The position numbers and the translations under genes were made by a program. From NCBI GenBank assembly GCA_964370635.1, contig CAYJJU010000001.1, positions 124,001 to 188,000 of the forward strand: DNA of 64,000 nucleotides, written 5' to 3'. The stretch comes from SIG603 sp964370635 (lineage in GTDB: Bacteria > Bacillota > Clostridia > Oscillospirales > Acutalibacteraceae). Each line of letters opens with the position of its first letter. The stretch's first letter is position 1. Positions 58,610-64,000 of the stretch are shown here, piece by piece. The notes under the pieces were generated by a model. The model saw only the letters and a list, made by a program, of their open reading frames with translations. It did no database searches and was not told the DNA's origin.

Positions 58610-61600
58610 TCAGCCTTTACTTACAGTGTAAGTATCAACATATTCAAGTGTATTTGCTGAGTTAAGGGTGGCTGTGTTATCTGGTGAGAACGTGACTTTT
58701 ATGCTAAATTCCACCGAGCTCACGCCATCTTTTGCCAGTGCCTCTTTTACACCGGCTTCGTCTACTACATATTCTCCAAGCTGTGTAAAGCTTACGAACC
58801 TGTCATAGGAAGTAGAAACATTGTTTGAAACGCTTATCATAGGTGCGCCCGACACGGCGTATGGGTCATAAGTGCCAAACTGGTCTGTCACCATAAGCGT
58901 ATTGTTAGTGCCATTAAAATCTATGCTTGTAATGTCACGTTTTAGGCTTGCAAAGAAGTTTGCATCTCCTATGAAGTAGCCGCTTCTTACACCCTCATTG
59001 TCGCCCTCGTGGAAATATAGCAAGCTTCTTGATGTTTCCTGTGTATAACTGACATCATATCGTACCGGCACCGAAACCACAGGGGCTAAACCTGTGCCAT
59101 ATGAATCATAAATATCCATGTGTGCATATATGCGACCTTCGTCATCATTATTTATTATTCCATCTTGGTCATCTTCAACATATAACGTTAAGCTCGTAAT
59201 TCCCCACGGGTCTACACCCCTCATCATAAATGTGTTTCTAGCCTTATCATGATCACCAAGAAGATTTATGTGATAGTAATTACTTATGCTTGGTGAACCC
59301 CAGTGAGTAGTAGGCCCTGTTTGCCATGTTGCATATGGTTTAGTGTCGGTGTCGGTATCACGAAGAGAGACATCGTCTAAACTTCTTAACTGATTAGATG
59401 TGAGCATCAGTCCTATCGCATTATCCATATGGAACTCGTTTACCAAATGCGGTGTCAATTTCATTTTATAATACCATAGATTTTCGGAATTTCCTGTCGT
59501 TACCATAACAGGGTCGGTTTGCTTGTGCGCTCCGTTTTCGGTGGTGTAAGTGTAGTTTCTTGTCTGTTTTACCCTTACATACACATTGTACGCCGTCTTA
59601 TCTATTCCACCATATAGCGCTGAATCTATCCAACCGCTCGCCACGCTTCCCTCTATTTTATTAAAATAGTATTCAAGCTGAACATCGGGTGCTGTGACAG
59701 GTGCTGTGTGGGCAACCATCATGTTTGGCCCTTTTTGTAATATCTGTGTCGAAATCGTATCGATATCAACCGCTAGCCTATTAACAGTTACAACGCCTGC
59801 ACCAAATGCTGTTGACAAGCTATAATACTTGTCATTCGTGTTTGCAGGACTATTGTACACGGCTTTTGCATAGTACTCGCCGCCCTGTGTGGGAGTGTCG
59901 CTTACCCAGTTTGGTTGCTCTGCGGCACTTCCATCCCTTTGCCACTGATATTCTATGGAAATCATGTCAATTTCGGCTTGGGTCAATTCTCTTTCTTCTC
60001 CGCCTACTACTGCCTTATACTCGAGTATCGCCCTTGGCTCTTCTCCTTGTGCGTAACTTGGACTATAGGTGAATATCGCCTTCTTGCCGCCGTCAGTCAT
60101 CACTTTATCTGAATTACCAATAGATGTGACCTCAAATCTTATCTTTTCACTCCATCTGCCATATAATGTGATGTCTTCAGTTTTTGTAAATTTAGTGGAG
60201 TTGTAAACTTTTACCCCTGCCGTTTCATGCGTATACCAACCCTCAAAGTAATGAGTTGCCGAAATAGGCTCGGGAAGTGCCATATACTCTTCATTATATC
60301 CGACTTCCATGCCACCAGGCACTGCCACACCGACTGGCCGTGAAACAAAATCAAAGCTTACGTTGTATTTCTGTGCTTCAAGCTTGCCGTAAAGTTTTAA
60401 GTCTGCGGTCATCTTCGCTTGGGTATCAAAGCCTGTAAATAAAGTCGTTCTAGCTTCATCTGTATACCACCCTACAAGTTTTTGCCCTGCTTTTTCGGGT
60501 TCTTGTACGGGGAAGATTATTGTGTTTTCAATAAATTTCACCGTTTGATAAGGCACTGCGTCGTCCTCTAAGTAGTATGCAATCTCAAACATTTTCGCCT
60601 CTGGCTTATCAAGTATAAAGCTTACATCATAACTTGTGTCAGTGCTTAGTGCCGAAATATTTGGCGACACGCTGTCAAAGAAGACTGTTGCACCATTTTC
60701 ATCTAAAACGCTTAGGCTGCTTGAATCAAGTCCTATGTCAGAGTAGAAATTCGGCACATCGCCTTTTTCATAAATTTTTGTAACAGGCTCTTTTTCAAGT
60801 CCTACAAAATTATATGTGACTTTGGCGGTCGTGTCCTCATAACTTGCATAGTAACTCGTAATGCCGTCTAGTATTTCTTTTGCAAAGGAAATATCTATGG
60901 TTTTTGAGAAATCTCTATCCTTAAATAAATCCTCATTTTGCGTTCTCTGTGTCTTTATTCCGTTAAACTGTGAATACTGTGTAGGGCCTGTGTATCCTGT
61001 GTTTTCAAGTGAACTTAAGTCAAAGCTTTCGCCATAATAGGCCGTAAGCGTTTTGCTATCCTCACCTGTGCCCTCTACACCATTTACTGTGATTTCATAT
61101 TCTTTAACACCTACTTCAAACAGATAATTTGTGTCGCTTAAGACAAGTTGCCCTGCGCTTTCGTCTATTGCCACTCCGTTACTGTCTGTCGTGTAACCTG
61201 TTATACTTTCGTATTTGAGATTAGTTTGCTCGCCCGTTAAAGTATTTGTTTCACTGAAAGTGTCATAGTTTATCATTTCAAGTATTTCTTCTTCACTTGG
61301 AAGATAGAATCTTTCGCTTGCAAAGACCATGTCACTCCACACATTTATGTTGTTTCCTGCATTGTCTATGACATTTACGCCGACTGTTCGAGGTGCAGAA
61401 AGCTCCTCATCAGATAAATTATTCCAAACAACAGGCACATTTAACACTATTGGATTTTTGGTAAAGGTTAAAGGCTGGCCTTTCCATACGATTTGAATTT
61501 CTGCCTCCATATACCTTACTCTGTCGTCGGGAGGAGTAATGGTAATTCTTCCCGAATTTGACACGTGGAAGTATTCACTTGATGATATGAAGTTAAAATT

Positions 61601-64000
61601 TGAAGCATCGTATAGTAAATTTGATGTTATGCCCTCTTTTAAATCAAGGGTTTTCATAGTCATCAAAATTTCGGGCATGTCAAGCGAAATATCGCCGTCG
61701 TTTCCGACTTCGTCTATAAGGTCTATCCTTGTGTTATCGTTTATTTGATATGTAAAGTCGTAAACATTTTGCCTGTCACCTGCCGTAAATAGCGAGTCTT
61801 CATACTCTGCAAGTCTTATCGAATATCCTTGGAAGCCCTCTAGCACCGTGGCGGCAAGGTCAAGCTCTGCATACCAGCCTACATCTACAAACATGGCACC
61901 CATTGCAGACTCTGAAATTTCTGCCTCGGTCTGTCCCATTCGCCTTAATCTATCGTAGGCATAGACAAAGTATCCATACATCTTTGTATAAACGCCAATC
62001 TCGCCTATAATTCCGATATTTGCAAGGTAAATCGAAATCAAACCTATCCTAAAGGATACTTCAATACCCATTCTAAGCCCTATGTATCCCATAATGCTAA
62101 AGTCATAGGCAAAATATTCATCAAGCAAGTCCATTTCAGAGCTTCCGCTTTCAAACTCGCCTTTACTGATAAGCCACTGCATGCTCATCCAGAAAGTATA
62201 TCTCTTTCCGTATTGATAAGTGATGCTCGATTTAAGCGAAATTAAAATATCCGCCGAAATTACAAATGACGCTTGGAAAACTAAGTCTATTACGTAAAAC
62301 TGGTATTGAAGTCCTTTCGGCCCAAAAATTCCAATTTTTACAAGTTCCATCCATTCGCTGTCGGTACCTGAAACCAAGTCCTCATAGCTTTCTATAAGCT
62401 CATTTGTCTTAGCCTTCGCCTTTTCGGGGTTAGGCTCGTCATTTATCGCCCCTAAAACGTCGCTTGCCTGCGTTATATTTATGTCCGCTTCTATAAAGTT
62501 ATCGAAAGTAAGGCCTTTAAAATCTATGTCGTCGGGGTCATTCGGGTCGGTGGGGTTAAAAGGGTACTCCTTTTGAAGCTCTGCGTAGAGCTTTTGCGAT
62601 TCATCGAGTAGCTCTTTTGCATTTGGCTCTCCCACCTCTCTTGCAAGCAAGTACATGTCATAGTAACCCTGTATCCGCCCAATTGTCAGCGCATGTTGGT
62701 TCATACTGCCAAGCACAGGGCTTGTCACTTTTTTAAGCTGTTTAACCGCAAGCCCTAAATTTTCTTTCAAAGAAAACATCGTGACTTCAATAGATGCATG
62801 TGTGTAGGTTTTAATGTCTACAGACACATTAAAGCTTAAATGTATGGGTATTGGAATGATATACAAAGGTATCGGGTAAGGGATAGCTATGGGCACAATT
62901 ATCACTTTGCCTGTTCCCATAAGACCAAACGATAATTCCTGTGTAAATTTAGTCTCAAGGTCAATTTGCAAGGTCTTTCTTGTGGTGTCCATTCTGCCCG
63001 GCTCTATGGTAATTGTCATGCTTATTCCTACTGTAAGGCCTATGCCGTCTTTAAATGCCTGACTGCTTTCGCCAATTTCAAATTCAATTACAGGAGGGGT
63101 TATGAGCGGTGCAGGGGAAAAACCTGACATGAGCAGTATCTCTTCGGTTGAGCGCTGATTGCCGTCTTCATCGTAAAGCTCGCTATAATCAAGTCCGATT
63201 TGCTCAAAAAAGTCCTCGGACATGAATGCTTCGCTTACCATATTTTCGGAAGCGCCATCTATAAATCCACTCGCCATTATCTGCTCTTTTGCCTCATCTA
63301 TGAGCATCGCTTCATCAATTTGGCTTTCTATGTCATTGTAAGGAATATTTTGTGATACATAGGAGTTTAAACTTTCCTCAAGCTCTGTTTGATTTTCTTT
63401 CTCCTCAAACTTAACCGTGTAAACGCCGTTTGCCATGTCTTTTACACTAACTTCGGTGATTACAGCATACATTAGCTTGGCATCTGTGTCGCCCACGGTA
63501 GCATTTTTCCTATTTGTAAAAATAATTATGTCGTTTAATTTTAGGCTATCAGGCACTTTGATAGAATCTTTTACATTTTCATCGGCAGTGCCTGCCTTTA
63601 AGATATCGTAAAGCTCTTTATCTATGCTGTATCTTGCATTGAGTGTCGACTCGTCTGTGTCGTCGACCTTCATATCAAGCTCCATTTCGCCGTTTGTGGG
63701 AAACTCGCCGTCCTCGTCAAAAATCATTATTGTCGCAGGAACTTTGTAAAGTTTTCCTGTATCTTCTATTTCTAAACTGCTAAACTCTACAAGACTTCCG
63801 TCTATTGCGGTAATTTTAACAAATGAAGACTGGGCATTCATGTCAATTCTAGGGTCAGAATCCGTATAAATTGTGATAATTTGCCCTACTTTAAGCGTGT
63901 TTCCCCCACTGTAGTTAAATGAGCCTGTGACTTTATCGGCTGCACTTTGACTTCCGTCTTCGTCCACAACAAGGGCAGGCGAGTCAAAATTTTCTATACC
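58610..64000 (-). CDS. Giant cysteine-free secreted-type protein with InlB B-repeats, N-terminus cut by window edge
   Basis: The frame runs open through the window edge (at least 1,797 residues), so the start and any signal peptide are not visible; an in-frame GTG at 63967 is probably not the real start. No cysteine occurs in the visible part. The N-terminal third mixes helical and hydrophobic beta segments (VIIVPIAIPYPIPLYIIPIPIHLSF). About residues 1140-1290 hold two Listeria-Bacteroides (InlB B) repeats (LVGWYTDEARTTLF, HYFEGWYTHETAGVKVY). An MBG-like stretch (FTYSPSYAQGEEPRA ... GEYYAKAVY) and a DDQDGIINNDDEG acidic motif follow. The C-terminus ends YTVSKG without LPXTG or membrane anchor. 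Likely a surface or extracellular protein. Confidence 0.8.
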   Translation of the reverse strand, partial: GIENFDSPALVVDEDGSQSAADKVTGSFNYSGGNTLKVGQIITIYTDSDPRIDMNAQSSFVKITAIDGSLVEFSSLEIEDTGKLYKVPATIMIFDEDGEFPTNGEMELDMKVDDTDESTLNARYSIDKELYDILKAGTADENVKDSIKVPDSLKLNDIIIFTNRKNATVGDTDAKLMYAVITEVSVKDMANGVYTVKFEEKENQTELEESLNSYVSQNIPYNDIESQIDEAMLIDEAKEQIMASGFIDGASENMVSEAFMSEDFFEQIGLDYSELYDEDGNQRSTEEILLMSGFSPAPLITPPVIEFEIGESSQAFKDGIGLTVGISMTITIEPGRMDTTRKTLQIDLETKFTQELSFGLMGTGKVIIVPIAIPYPIPLYIIPIPIHLSFNVSVDIKTYTHASIEVTMFSLKENLGLAVKQLKKVTSPVLGSMNQHALTIGRIQGYYDMYLLAREVGEPNAKELLDESQKLYAELQKEYPFNPTDPNDPDDIDFKGLTFDNFIEADINITQASDVLGAINDEPNPEKAKAKTNELIESYEDLVSGTDSEWMELVKIGIFGPKGLQYQFYVIDLVFQASFVISADILISLKSSITYQYGKRYTFWMSMQWLISKGEFESGSSEMDLLDEYFAYDFSIMGYIGLRMGIEVSFRIGLISIYLANIGIIGEIGVYTKMYGYFVYAYDRLRRMGQTEAEISESAMGAMFVDVGWYAELDLAATVLEGFQGYSIRLAEYEDSLFTAGDRQNVYDFTYQINDNTRIDLIDEVGNDGDISLDMPEILMTMKTLDLKEGITSNLLYDASNFNFISSSEYFHVSNSGRITITPPDDRVRYMEAEIQIVWKGQPLTFTKNPIVLNVPVVWNNLSDEELSAPRTVGVNVIDNAGNNINVWSDMVFASERFYLPSEEEILEMINYDTFSETNTLTGEQTNLKYESITGYTTDSNGVAIDESAGQLVLSDTNYLFEVGVKEYEITVNGVEGTGEDSKTLTAYYGESFDLSSLENTGYTGPTQYSQFNGIKTQRTQNEDLFKDRDFSKTIDISFAKEILDGITSYYASYEDTTAKVTYNFVGLEKEPVTKIYEKGDVPNFYSDIGLDSSSLSVLDENGATVFFDSVSPNISALSTDTSYDVSFILDKPEAKMFEIAYYLEDDAVPYQTVKFIENTIIFPVQEPEKAGQKLVGWYTDEARTTLFTGFDTQAKMTADLKLYGKLEAQKYNVSFDFVSRPVGVAVPGGMEVGYNEEYMALPEPISATHYFEGWYTHETAGVKVYNSTKFTKTEDITLYGRWSEKIRFEVTSIGNSDKVMTDGGKKAIFTYSPSYAQGEEPRAILEYKAVVGGEERELTQAEIDMISIEYQWQRDGSAAEQPNWVSDTPTQGGEYYAKAVYNSPANTNDKYYSLSTAFGAGVVTVNRLAVDIDTISTQILQKGPNMMVAHTAPVTAPDVQLEYYFNKIEGSVASGWIDSALYGGIDKTAYNVYVRVKQTRNYTYTTENGAHKQTDPVMVTTGNSENLWYYKMKLTPHLVNEFHMDNAIGLMLTSNQLRSLDDVSLRDTDTDTKPYATWQTGPTTHWGSPSISNYYHINLLGDHDKARNTFMMRGVDPWGITSLTLYVEDDQDGIINNDDEGRIYAHMDIYDSYGTGLAPVVSVPVRYDVSYTQETSRSLLYFHEGDNEGVRSGYFIGDANFFASLKRDITSIDFNGTNNTLMVTDQFGTYDPYAVSGAPMISVSNNVSTSYDRFVSFTQLGEYVVDEAGVKEALAKDGVSSVEFSIKVTFSPDNTATLNSANTLEYVDTYTVSKG

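Noticed and set aside
1..64000. tRNA or rRNA genes and transposase or phage genes
   Set aside because: No T-loop-like GGTTCGAAxCC motif, rRNA core sequence, transposase or phage protein was recognised on either strand.

Overview
The window reads as chromosomal DNA of an anaerobic, spore-forming Clostridia-type Bacillota: AT-rich, Gram-positive house-keeping genes, strong AGGAGG-type ribosome binding sites, sigma-A promoters (TTGACA/TATAAT), and spore genes (spoVAC, spoVAD, a SpoIID protein). No rRNA, tRNA, CRISPR array, phage or transposase gene was recognised. Species cannot be named from the sequence alone. Layout. 1-30 kb is mostly minus-strand core functions: a zinc-ribbon protein cut by the window edge, Rrf2 regulator, rpoD, dnaG, dGTPase-like HD protein, YigZ family protein, rpmE, a Smr-less MutS2-like ATPase, a VanY-like protein without zinc ligands, a zinc alcohol dehydrogenase, M18 aminopeptidase, lytic transglycosylase, a TsaC/Sua5-CoaE fusion, prfA, DUF951, rlmH, a WalJ-like hydrolase, murA, plsY, der, a DUF512 radical-SAM protein, rpmF, DUF177, a small P-loop protein, pgi, two membrane proteins and citrate synthase. 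29.6-36.6 kb holds the SpoIID-domain gene, spoVAD-spoVAC, an iron-type DtxR regulator, an orphan pilin-like gene, mscS and a MORN-repeat protein. 36.6-41.5 kb is trmL followed by a glycolytic run pgk-tpiA-gpmI. 41.5-44.1 kb is a feoA-feoB-small Cys-rich ferrous iron uptake operon whose promoter carries palindromes that could bind the DtxR protein at 32.5 kb. 44.2-45.9 kb is a PadR-DUF1700-DUF4097 operon, followed by an M20 amidohydrolase. 47.2-52.9 kb is an Mrp/Mbh-type antiporter operon without MrpA and with an orphan solute-binding lipoprotein inside it. 53-58.3 kb holds a DHFR-like reductase, a His/Cys-rich protein with a long structured leader, a two-component system and a subtilase lipoprotein. 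The end is a cysteine-free secreted-type protein of more than 1,790 residues, cut by the window edge. What stands out is mostly non-coding. (1) The roughly 290-nt leader of the His/Cys-rich gene can form mutually exclusive stems, one of which would hide its Shine-Dalgarno sequence. (2) Intergenic hairpin elements with CAG...CTG ends abut palindromes or terminators; in one case the flanking hairpin is duplicated on both sides. (3) Dispersed repeats run into gene 3' ends and supply stop codons (gpmI, DUF951, rlmH, the SpoIID-domain gene). (4) A possible structured small RNA or attenuated leader lies upstream of the MutS2-like gene. Coordinates of start codons were moved from the longest frame where a ribosome binding site and family alignment favour an internal start; all assignments come from reading the sequence, with no database search.
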